Origin: Clostridia bacterium | GTDB taxonomy: Bacteria > Bacillota > Clostridia > Oscillospirales > CAG-272 | Length of the DNA: 50,941 nucleotides | NCBI GenBank assembly: GCA_017453365.1 | Contig: JAFTKH010000035.1 | Span: forward strand, 1 to 50,941 | Direction: 5' to 3' | Shown here: piece by piece, positions 34,184 to 42,060 of the stretch | How the letters are laid out: every line of letters starts with the position of its first letter | How positions within the stretch are numbered: position 1 is the stretch's first letter | The notes under the pieces: generated by a model | The model's input: only the letters and a program-made list of their open reading frames with translations | What the model was told of the DNA's origin: nothing | The model's database searches: none | Translations under genes and position numbers: made by a program

Positions 34184-35482
34184 TTATTGCTCAATTTTAG
34201 CTACAAACATATAATTATACGGGATTTTCACAGGGTCAATTTCGTAGTATTTTTCTCTGACCTCAACGTCATCAGAAAGAGCACCTACGCTCTCATCGTA
34301 AAGATAATCGGCAGCATCCGAATAGAAATCATGAAAGAATACGTCGTAGCCCGACGCGAGGAATGCGCCCTCCTCTCTTTCGCATTTGTAGATGAAGCAG
34401 ATACCGTAGTCACCCTCTATCTCGCGGTACTCGCCCTCGTTCATTTCAAAGGACACCTCAACCGCGGAGTTCAGCATCTTATAAAGAGCCGCCTTGTACG
34501 CACCGTCGGGAAGATATTCTGTCGAGTCCTCGGCAAACCCCGAAGAGAAAGCAGAGGTGGCGGAGAAATAATATCCCGACTCATTATATGCCTTTGAAAT
34601 ATTGTACTTATCCTGCATAATATCGAAATACTCGGGACTCATTTCGTCACCGACACCCGTTCTCGCGCCCTCTATAAGGCGCCGTATCTCCGTGATATCC
34701 GCATGGCGTGAGAGAAGCTTCGATGCCGAGAGGTACTGCGTAAGATATTTTCCGTTCTCCCCTATCTCGAGCGAGCCGTCACTGCCCTTTACTACGTATT
34801 CCTTCGTATCTATATACAGTATCTTTACCCTAGAATACTGTATGAAATAGGTGTTACAGAGCGAAAGAACCTCTGCATCGGACACGTTTGTCAGTGCCGC
34901 GCCCCCGTCGCCGTATACAACTGATTTTGCACTTTTCGCCTTATAAAGAAGCTCCGTAGCGCGGCAAAAATCCTCATAATCGAAGCCCATAGGAGAAGCG
35001 AGCTCGTTAAATTTATTTTCATCACCGTCGGCCTTAAAATCGAGCACCTCCTCTGTCGCGCGCTCTATTGCATCGCGTTCGCTGTCAGTCAGGGAGGCGT
35101 ATCTATCAAAAAGATACGCTCCGACTACGACAGATCTGATATATTCCTCTGTGCTCTCCTTCAGAACGTCTCCTTGGGTAACGGCCCCCACCTCGGTTTT
35201 CCAATATTCCTCGGTATCGGAGGCCCCCGCAACCGACCTTATATAGTAGCTCTTATAAGTCGCGGCAAGGTATGCTGCGACGCCCGCATCAGCCGATGCA
35301 CCCTCGTATTTCACGACGGCGGATTTATCTCTCACAAGCACCACGGTTCCGACTGTTATTCCGAATATGAGAACAAGAGATAGAAGAGCCGATGCAATAA
35401 TTATGATCGTACGGCGGTTTCTTCTTATTCCTGCTTCCCGCGTGTTTTCCGTCCCCGCAAGCTTTTTTTCTCCTTTACTCAC
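34184..35482 (-). CDS. Membrane-anchored exported protein, possibly SurA/PrsA-like, no PPIase domain seen
   Basis: From a GTG at 35482 (GGAGG seven bases upstream, overlapping the mfd stop) this is 432 residues. A short basic cytoplasmic tail is followed by one membrane helix (TIIIIASALLSLVLIFGITV, about residues 25-50) and an extracytoplasmic region rich in acidic and tyrosine residues. The region just after the anchor (AYLAATYKSYYIRS, then QGDVLKESTEEYIRSVVVGAY) looks like the helical chaperone part of SurA/PrsA foldases. The position straight after mfd is where many Clostridia keep such a gene, from memory. No parvulin-type rotamase motif is recognisable, so enzymatic activity is doubtful. 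An apparent longer frame to 35632 lies inside mfd and is rejected. Confidence 0.7.
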   Translation of the reverse strand: MSKGEKKLAGTENTREAGIRRNRRTIIIIASALLSLVLIFGITVGTVVLVRDKSAVVKYEGASADAGVAAYLAATYKSYYIRSVAGASDTEEYWKTEVGAVTQGDVLKESTEEYIRSVVVGAYLFDRYASLTDSERDAIERATEEVLDFKADGDENKFNELASPMGFDYEDFCRATELLYKAKSAKSVVYGDGGAALTNVSDAEVLSLCNTYFIQYSRVKILYIDTKEYVVKGSDGSLEIGENGKYLTQYLSASKLLSRHADITEIRRLIEGARTGVGDEMSPEYFDIMQDKYNISKAYNESGYYFSATSAFSSGFAEDSTEYLPDGAYKAALYKMLNSAVEVSFEMNEGEYREIEGDYGICFIYKCEREEGAFLASGYDVFFHDFYSDAADYLYDESVGALSDDVEVREKYYEIDPVKIPYNYMFVAKIEQ

Positions 35483-38400
35483 TGCGTGTCCTCCATTACC
35501 GAAATATATTTCGAAAGTACCGCACGTGCCACTGCCGTGGGATCCTCGTTTCGCTTCATTCTGTAAATAATTATTGGCGAGCCTGCGCCTACAAAGGCGA
35601 GTGCTGGAAATTCGGCGAACACCTCCGACCATATATCAAGCTTCGGGTGCCCGGATATAAAGGTAATCCTTCCGTCACGCTCCTCAACCTTCTTTATCCC
35701 TGCGCGCTCGGCCATAGACTTCGCAAGTGCTACGTCCATAAGCCTCATAACGGGAACGGGAACGTCACCAAAGCGGTCGATAAGCTCGTCGATAAGCTCC
35801 TCACGGTCAGACTCGGTTTCTATATATGATATCCTCTTGTATATCTCCATTCTCGACCTAGAGGCCCGAATATAGCTCTCAGGTATATGCGCCGATACGT
35901 TTATTATTATCGTCGCCTCCTCGCGCGGCTTATCCTCTCCACGTTCTTCGAGCACCGCCTCATTAAGAAGCTTAACGTACAGGTCGTAGCCAACGCTCTC
36001 CATATACCCGTGCTGCTCACTTCCGAGAAGGTTACCCGCGCCCCTTATTTCAAGGTCGCGCAGAGCTATCTTAAAGCCCGCACCGAACTCCGCGAACTCG
36101 CGTATAGCCTCGAGACGTTTTTCGGCAACCTCGGAGAGTGCCTTACCGCGTCTGTAGGTAAAGTAGGCATACGCCTGTCTCTCGCTCCTGCCTACGCGTC
36201 CCCGTATCTGATGGAGCTGTGACAGACCGAAGCGATCGGCATTTTCAATAACAAGCGTGTTCGCATTAGGCAGGTCAACACCGGTTTCTATTATCGTCGT
36301 GCATACGAGAACGTCTATTTCTCCCCTTACGAGCATCTGCCAAATGTCCTCAAGCTCCTCGCGCTCCATTTGTCCGTGTGCGTAAGCTACACGGGCCTCG
36401 GGAAAGCTCTCCGATATTCGCCCTGCCACGATATCTATATCCTCTACCTTATTATAAAGATACAGCACCTGGCCTCCGCGCGAAAGCTCGCGCGAGAGTG
36501 CGTCAAATATGATAGCATCGTCGTGCTCGAGCACGTAGGTTTCAACAGGACGGCGCTCGCCCGGTGCTTCATCGAGCACCGATATGTCGTTGATGCCGCT
36601 CATCGACATATTGAGGGTACGCGGTATCGGGGTCGCAGAGAGCATAAGAGTGTCGACGTTCTTCGCAATCTCGCGAAGCCGCTCCTTTTGAACGACGCCA
36701 AAGCGCTGCTCCTCGTCGATTATAAGCAGACCGAGGTCGCGAAATTCAAGCTGCTTCGATAAAAGCGAGTGCGTTCCTATAAGAAGGTCGACGCCGCCCA
36801 TCTTCACACGCCTCATAATATCCGCACGCTCCTTCGGCTTCTTAAACCGTGAGAGCATCTCTATATTTACTGCATATCCGCGCATCCTTGACAGTGCGGT
36901 CTGATAATGCTGAAGCGCCAAAATTGTCGTCGGCACAAGAAAGGCCACCTGCTTTCCCGCAAGGATTGCCTTGAACGCCGCACGAAGAGCCACCTCGGTC
37001 TTACCAAAGCCGACGTCACCGCAAAGCAGGCGATTCATAGGCACGGGCCGCATCATATCACGCTTTATCTCCTCGATAGCAGTAAGCTGCGAGGGGGTCT
37101 CCTCATATTCGAAGCGGCTGTCAAATTCGTCCTCCATCTCCGTATCGGTGGGAAAGGCAAAGCCCGGACGTCTCTGCCGTTCTGCGTAGAGCTGTATCAG
37201 ATTTTTAGCGATATCCTTTGCCGCAGCCTTCGCGCGTGACTTTGTCCTTGCCCATTCGGTGCCGCCCATTTTCGAAAGCTTTACGGTTCCGTCACGCTCG
37301 CGGTCACCGATATATTTGCCTATTACCTCAAGGCGATCACACGGCACGAAAAGCTTATCCGTGCCCGCATATCTTATTGTGATATAATCCTTCGTCACGC
37401 CCTCTACCGTCACCGCCTCGATACCCTCGAAAAGGCCGATGCCGTAGTTCGCGTGAACAACATAATCTCCGACGGATAGGTCGGCGTGGCTCATAATACG
37501 CTTCGTGGCAGTGCCAATTTTTCGCATTATACGCTGACGGCGGCGGTTAGCCATAACTGCGCGCCCCGTGTCACGCGCCATTGAAAGCACGGCAATTCTC
37601 GGCGTAATAAGGTCAAATCCGTCAAAATTCCCCGTAGCAATAAAAACCGAGCCCGCAGGCGCTGTCAAAACGTCAGTGCCCTCGCCCAGTGTCGCAGGAA
37701 TTATATCGGCGTCGATAAGCGTGTTACGAAGCGCCGATGCCCCGTCCTCGCCCTCAGAGAGAAGTACCGTCCTGTACATTCCTCGCCGGAGCCCCTGTAA
37801 ATCCTCAATGAGCATCCGCGGATTATCACCGTAGGAAACGCACCTGCGGCTTCTGAAGCCAAAAAGGCCGGCAAGGCGCATGTTTCCGACTCCGCCAGAG
37901 AAGGAATTAACGTGAACCGAAAGGGTATTTGCGAGTCGTTCCTCAAGCATATCAGAGGACGCCGCATACTGTGCCATAAGGCGCGACGCCGCTCCGTAGG
38001 ATAAAAAACCCGATGCCTTCTCCCCAAGGCTTTTTTCATACGTCACAGCACCCTCGCGTACGGCAGACGTCCCAAGAATTATATGCGACTCAACACCGGA
38101 TAGCGACAAATAGTCTAAAAGGCATTCGTGCTCCTTATAAACAACGCCGAAATATCTGTCCGCAAAATCCGCACCCGACCCGGAGACTATAACGGCTCGC
38201 TCGTAGGAAAGCTTCTCGCGCATTTCAGCAGAAAGCTCACGCGACGCAAGCAGAATGTCAACTTCTTTTAACATTCTCGACCTCGCAGCCTCATCGACGA
38301 CAACCTCACGCGACGGCAATATCTCGACACGGGGGCATACATCAACAGTTCTCTGCGTTACAGGGTCAAAATAAACGAGCCTATCAACTTCATCACCGAA

Positions 38401-39003
38401 GAATTCAACCCTCACGGGCATATCAGACGATGAAAAGAAGTCTACAATACCACCGCGACGGGCATAAGCACCGCGCCCCTCAACTGTGTCGGAAAGCTTA
38501 AAGCCCAAGCCATCGAGCTTCCTCGAAAGCTCATCCGGCGACGTTTCCGTGCCAACCTCAAGTGTAAGCGAGGCTCTCTCGAGAGTCCCCGTTGGAATTG
38601 TATACTGAATAGCGGCAGCGGACGATGCAACGATACATACATCCTCACCGCAAACGAGTCTGTGTAAGACCGATAGCCTCTCGCGGTCAACGTCGTGAGA
38701 GGCTGAAATATTATTGAACACAAGCTCGCGGGATTTATACTGCACGGCGTTTATTTCCGCGCCAAGAAGAAGCTCGCACACACGCTCGCCCGCTTCGTCG
38801 CTCTCGGTGATAACGGCAGGATATCTGCCCGTTATACGCTTGAGCTCCACAGCACACTCGATAAGATATGCATCCTCCGCACCGCCCGCAAGACCGTTTA
38901 TTACAACGGGAAGATTTTTTCCCGCGCGATAGGTCTCTTCGATACACTGTACAGAGTCGGCAAACTCCCTGTCCCCGCGAATAAGCGAAGAAATCCTTAA
39001 CAT
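35479..39003 (-). CDS. mfd: Transcription-repair coupling factor
   Basis: This 1174-residue ATPase removes stalled RNA polymerase and recruits UvrA. Order of parts: the UvrB-like N-terminal region, the RNA-polymerase-interacting domain (SVGDYVVHANYGIGLFEGIE near residue 500), helicase motifs LLCGDVGFGKTEVALRAAFKA (Walker A, quoted in part as GDVGFGKTEVALRAAF), LLIIDEEQRFGVVQKERL (Walker B), SATPIPRTLNMSMSG and the RecG-like TRG region (TTIIETGVDLPNANTLVI, RIRGRVGR-type QIRGRVGRSERQAYAY), and the C-terminal D7 domain. The length is typical. GAGG lies seven bases before the ATG, and its stop overlaps the next gene. Confidence 0.98.
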   Translation of the reverse strand: MLRISSLIRGDREFADSVQCIEETYRAGKNLPVVINGLAGGAEDAYLIECAVELKRITGRYPAVITESDEAGERVCELLLGAEINAVQYKSRELVFNNISASHDVDRERLSVLHRLVCGEDVCIVASSAAAIQYTIPTGTLERASLTLEVGTETSPDELSRKLDGLGFKLSDTVEGRGAYARRGGIVDFFSSSDMPVRVEFFGDEVDRLVYFDPVTQRTVDVCPRVEILPSREVVVDEAARSRMLKEVDILLASRELSAEMREKLSYERAVIVSGSGADFADRYFGVVYKEHECLLDYLSLSGVESHIILGTSAVREGAVTYEKSLGEKASGFLSYGAASRLMAQYAASSDMLEERLANTLSVHVNSFSGGVGNMRLAGLFGFRSRRCVSYGDNPRMLIEDLQGLRRGMYRTVLLSEGEDGASALRNTLIDADIIPATLGEGTDVLTAPAGSVFIATGNFDGFDLITPRIAVLSMARDTGRAVMANRRRQRIMRKIGTATKRIMSHADLSVGDYVVHANYGIGLFEGIEAVTVEGVTKDYITIRYAGTDKLFVPCDRLEVIGKYIGDRERDGTVKLSKMGGTEWARTKSRAKAAAKDIAKNLIQLYAERQRRPGFAFPTDTEMEDEFDSRFEYEETPSQLTAIEEIKRDMMRPVPMNRLLCGDVGFGKTEVALRAAFKAILAGKQVAFLVPTTILALQHYQTALSRMRGYAVNIEMLSRFKKPKERADIMRRVKMGGVDLLIGTHSLLSKQLEFRDLGLLIIDEEQRFGVVQKERLREIAKNVDTLMLSATPIPRTLNMSMSGINDISVLDEAPGERRPVETYVLEHDDAIIFDALSRELSRGGQVLYLYNKVEDIDIVAGRISESFPEARVAYAHGQMEREELEDIWQMLVRGEIDVLVCTTIIETGVDLPNANTLVIENADRFGLSQLHQIRGRVGRSERQAYAYFTYRRGKALSEVAEKRLEAIREFAEFGAGFKIALRDLEIRGAGNLLGSEQHGYMESVGYDLYVKLLNEAVLEERGEDKPREEATIIINVSAHIPESYIRASRSRMEIYKRISYIETESDREELIDELIDRFGDVPVPVMRLMDVALAKSMAERAGIKKVEERDGRITFISGHPKLDIWSEVFAEFPALAFVGAGSPIIIYRMKRNEDPTAVARAVLSKYISVMEDTQ

Positions 39004-39039
39004 CTATCTACCTCAGGGGTTCTTCATAAATCCGTAGGT

Positions 39040-39663
39040 TTACTTGGAATATCTCTGCATGGCTTCGTCGATATTCCCCGAAGCGGTAAGTCCTACCGCA
39101 GAATATATGTCGCCAAGGCGCGAGGTGAGCAGCTTCTCCCCCTCGGGCGAAAGCTTACCGAGCACCCAGTCGACAAGGTCATATTCCGGATGCGGCTTTT
39201 TACCAACGCCTATCTTTATTCTCGGAAAATCCTCCGAGCCAAGGCACTCGATAATACTCTTAAGGCCGTTATGACCGCCCGCCGACCCCTTTCGCCTTAT
39301 GCGGAGAAAGCCGGGCTCGAAGCTTATCTCGTCGTGAAGCACAAGAACGCGCTCCGGCGGTATCTTGTAAAATCTCGCCGCCTCCGCTATAGCGGTTCCC
39401 GAAAGATTCATAAATGTCTCGGGCTTCATAAGCAACACCCGCACCCCCAATATCTCACACTCGGCAACAAGGGCGTGAAATTTCGCGCGGTCTATCTTAA
39501 CACCGCACTCGGCAGCTATATAATCTATAGCCATAAAGCCTGCGTTATGACGCGTGCCCTCGTATTTCGCCCCCGGGTTACCAAGCCCCGCAACGATAAA
39601 GGAAACGGGCCCCGTGTCACTTTTTCGCTCTATTTTCTTAAATAAATCAAATATATTTGCCAA
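39040..39663 (-). CDS. pth: Peptidyl-tRNA hydrolase
   Basis: This 207-residue esterase recycles peptidyl-tRNA dropped from ribosomes. The catalytic residues are present: His39 in GTRHNAGF, Asn86 in PETFMNLSG, Asp111 in VLHDEISF, and Asn132 in AGGHNGLKS. The core begins FIVAGLGNPGAKYEGTRHN; about 20 extra residues (MANIFDLFKKIERK) precede it. The start is a TTG at 39663, chosen because GAGG overlaps the preceding stop at the right distance. It is 4 nt after the ThyX-like gene and 36 nt before mfd, and pth-mfd is a common order in Firmicutes. Confidence 0.96.
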   Translation of the reverse strand: MANIFDLFKKIERKSDTGPVSFIVAGLGNPGAKYEGTRHNAGFMAIDYIAAECGVKIDRAKFHALVAECEILGVRVLLMKPETFMNLSGTAIAEAARFYKIPPERVLVLHDEISFEPGFLRIRRKGSAGGHNGLKSIIECLGSEDFPRIKIGVGKKPHPEYDLVDWVLGKLSPEGEKLLTSRLGDIYSAVGLTASGNIDEAMQRYSK

Positions 39664-39667
39664 GGTG

Positions 39668-40294
39668 TCATTCCTCGTTTTTGACCAATATCAGACGGTC
39701 GGCATAGGGAAGTGCCGCTATCGCATCACAAAGAATATGCCACTCCGCAAGCTTATGATGCCGTCGTGCATAATACACGTTTATCAAAACCTCGTAGTTC
39801 AAGGTCACCGTGCGGAGTTGATTGAAGGACGAGGGAAGGAGCTGTATCATATTATGCCAGTGGCTCTTGTCCTTCGTTTCAAGAAACCGCCTTCTCTCCC
39901 CCTCGAGGTACTCTATAACACCGTCAAGCACCGTAAGCGCGCCCTCGGTCATTCTGTCACACGAGAAATCCTCTCGTGAGAACTCCTTCGCCTGAATTTT
40001 ATGCATAGTCGAGCAGGAGTTTGCAACCGTTCCTACCTTATAGGTATCAAACTCCTTCCACCAATAGAGCGGTGCGTTTATATCCATAGACACAAATATC
40101 TGACGCAAGAACTTTCTGTGGTCGCTGCCCGCCTTCGCAAGGCGCTCTGCAAGAGCGAGGTCATTCTCGCCAAGAACAAACTCCCCCGCTTCATTATAAT
40201 AGCTGTCCATTCGCGTCCAGCTATTCATCGGATTTCTCGCACCGCGAATGGCGTTCTCCATATTCATAACGCTGACCTTCTCAACCGTTAACAT
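39668..40294 (-). CDS. ThyX-like protein of unknown function
   Basis: From the ATG at 40294 this is 208 residues. A longer frame to 40342 is ruled out because its start lies between the -35 and -10 of the promoter at 40333-40361. The middle reads KAGSDHRKFLRQIFVSMDI, then APLYWWKEFDTYKVGT and VANSCSTMHKI. The end reads LPSSFNQLRTVTLNYEVLIN and YARRHHKLAEWHILCDAI. The order of these blocks follows flavin-dependent thymidylate synthase ThyX, but the RHRxxS substrate motif is replaced by TYKVGT. Similar proteins occur in Firmicutes and their phages, from memory, mostly unannotated. It heads the operon with pth, mfd and perhaps copA. Confidence 0.7.
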   Translation of the reverse strand: MLTVEKVSVMNMENAIRGARNPMNSWTRMDSYYNEAGEFVLGENDLALAERLAKAGSDHRKFLRQIFVSMDINAPLYWWKEFDTYKVGTVANSCSTMHKIQAKEFSREDFSCDRMTEGALTVLDGVIEYLEGERRRFLETKDKSHWHNMIQLLPSSFNQLRTVTLNYEVLINVYYARRHHKLAEWHILCDAIAALPYADRLILVKNEE

Positions 40295-40332
40295 AAGACT
40301 CTCACTTTCAAAGGACATAACTTTACTTATAT

Positions 40333-40361
40333 ATTCTATCATAATAAAACCACCTTGTCAA
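40333..40361 (-). promoter_or_regulatory. Promoter of the ThyX-like-pth-mfd operon
   Basis: TTGACA (40361-40356) and TAGAAT (40338-40333) are exactly 17 bp apart. The transcript should start near 40326, which fixes the downstream gene's start. Confidence 0.85.
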
Positions 40362-40384
40362 CCAATCTTTAATTCATATTTTGC

Positions 40385-40428
40385 AAAAAACGGAGCTGCC
40401 CCATCGGTCTTACCAATGTGACAGCCCC
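40385..40428 (-). terminator. Terminator of the opp-DUF3899 operon
   Basis: A long hairpin (40392-40428) with an outer GGGGCTGTC/GGCAGCTCC stem and an inner CATTGGT/ACCGATG stem is followed on the minus strand by CG and TTTTTT. Confidence 0.82.
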
Positions 40429-40484
40429 TTTACAGAATTTATGACATAATGGTTCTTGTTGCTTTGCTTTTTGGACAGCGGAAT

Positions 40485-40910
40485 TTATACGCTCGGCGAG
40501 TTGTAAAAGCTTGACCAAATAATCGTAAAGATTATTCCGACCGAGAGAAAAATGAGACCCGTTATGAGAACAAAGTTATATTTTCTCTGTTTCGCCCCTC
40601 CAAGCTTCCTTTCGCGATAATCCGCATACAATTCGTGCTTTGCTCTTCCCATGGGAATAAATGCCAATAATACGTTGCGTAAAACAAAGCCAATTCCTAT
40701 CAGCGCGCCTTCGCCACTTACGAAGAGCATGCCGGCAAACAACGTAAACAATATTCCGCTAACGAAGAAGGCGTCCGCCAAAATTGCAATGTTTGAAGAA
40801 GCGTTGTCAGTGAAAAAGCCTTTTATCCAAATCACGATAAACACAATCGCAGCAGCAATGCCAAAACATATTAAAAATTTTTTTAATAATGATTTATTTT
40901 CCGGCTTCAC
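40485..40910 (-). CDS. DUF3899 membrane protein
   Basis: This 141-residue protein has three or four hydrophobic segments (about 11-31, 42-62, 68-85 and 113-135). The central FVSGEGALIGIGFVLRNVLL is the recognisable DUF3899 motif. A basic loop (MGRAKHELYADYRERKLGG) precedes the last helix. The function is unknown. The start is a GTG with AGGTGG ten bases upstream. It is 25 nt after the oppF-like gene and ends at the operon terminator, so it is probably cotranscribed with the peptide transporter; a role there is only inferred from position. Confidence 0.75.
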   Translation of the reverse strand: MKPENKSLLKKFLICFGIAAAIVFIVIWIKGFFTDNASSNIAILADAFFVSGILFTLFAGMLFVSGEGALIGIGFVLRNVLLAFIPMGRAKHELYADYRERKLGGAKQRKYNFVLITGLIFLSVGIIFTIIWSSFYNSPSV

Positions 40911-40935
40911 TATACTCTAACCACCTGTGAGTTCA

Positions 40936-42060
40936 TTAGTTGTTCTGTGTTTCGCTATTTACGATTTCCTTATATTTTTTCTCTTCCGCATCGTTACAAT
41001 ATACGAAGTGGCCGGGCAGAATTTCACGGAAAGAGGGCATATCGGTTGAATAATCATGTTCGGCTATAGGATTGTACGTTATTCTTACATGCTGCTTCTC
41101 GTAAATCGGGTCGGGCAAAGGAATGGCTGACAACAGCGACTTCGTGTAAGGATGTAACGGATTTTTGAAAAGTTCTTCAGAGCTGGCAAGCTCCACCATT
41201 TTTCCAAAATACATAACACCGATTCTGTCCGAGAAATATTTAACTACGGAAAGGTCATGCGCAATAAACAAAACCGTAAGACCAAGGCGGTTCCTTAAGT
41301 CATTCAGAAGGTTAATTACCTGAGCCTGAATAGATACGTCGAGAGCGGAGATGGGCTCGTCGGCAATAATCATCTCCGGCTGCATAACAACAGCTCTTGC
41401 AATACCTATACGCTGACGCTGGCCGCCCGAGAACTCATGAGGATAACGGTCAGCGTGTTCGCGGACAAGTCCAACCGTCTCAAGGATTTCGTAAACCTTT
41501 TCGTTAATGTATTTCTTGTCCTTTATGCCGTTAATGATGAGCCCCTCGGCAATTATGTCTCGAACAGTCATACGGGGATCAAGCGAAGCAATAGGATCCT
41601 GGAAGATCATCTGTATCTTCGTAATGAGGTCGCGCGGAACGTGGTTGTTGTCGTGCTTCGCCTCTGCAATACGCTTCTTCTGCTCTGCGACGTACTCTGC
41701 AAGCTCGGCCTTTATCTTTGCGATTTTTTCCTTCGTTTCGGGAGTCTCATCAGCCTTAAGCTTATCTATTTCAGCCTTCGTCTCCGCACGCGCCCTTTTT
41801 ATAGCTTCCTTGTACGAACGGGTTCCTGCACCTATACGCTGTCCCTTGAAATACACGTTACCCGAAGTGATATTATAAAGCTTTATGATAGAACGTCCGG
41901 TCGTCGTTTTTCCGCATCCGGACTCTCCAACAAGACCGAATGATTCACCCCTTTTAATTTCAAAGCTTACGTCATCAACAGCTTTCAAATCCTTGCGTCC
42001 CAAACGGAAATATTGGCAGAGGTGTTCCACTTTTAACAATACTTCGTTATTATTTTCCAT
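40936..42060 (-). CDS. oppF: Oligopeptide ABC transporter ATPase, OppF-like, with a helical insertion
   Basis: This 374-residue cytoplasmic ATPase powers peptide import with the OppD-like partner. The nucleotide-binding motifs are intact: Walker A GESGCGKTT (45-53), Q-loop IFQDP (Gln154), signature SGGQRQR (211-217), Walker B IIADEP, D-loop SALD and His269. Between Walker A and the Q-loop there are about 65 extra residues (80-145), highly charged and helical (EIDKLKADETPETKEKIAK), likely a coiled coil. The C-terminal OppF extension (HPYTKSLLSAIPLPDPIYEK) lacks the cysteine motif of some relatives. It overlaps the oppD-like gene by 11 nt; GGAG lies six bases before the ATG. Confidence 0.93.
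   Translation of the reverse strand: MENNNEVLLKVEHLCQYFRLGRKDLKAVDDVSFEIKRGESFGLVGESGCGKTTTGRSIIKLYNITSGNVYFKGQRIGAGTRSYKEAIKRARAETKAEIDKLKADETPETKEKIAKIKAELAEYVAEQKKRIAEAKHDNNHVPRDLITKIQMIFQDPIASLDPRMTVRDIIAEGLIINGIKDKKYINEKVYEILETVGLVREHADRYPHEFSGGQRQRIGIARAVVMQPEMIIADEPISALDVSIQAQVINLLNDLRNRLGLTVLFIAHDLSVVKYFSDRIGVMYFGKMVELASSEELFKNPLHPYTKSLLSAIPLPDPIYEKQHVRITYNPIAEHDYSTDMPSFREILPGHFVYCNDAEEKKYKEIVNSETQNN

Noticed and set aside
40295..40342. Longer start for the ThyX-like protein
   Set aside because: The ATG at 40342 lies between the -35 and -10 of a consensus promoter, so it cannot be on that transcript.
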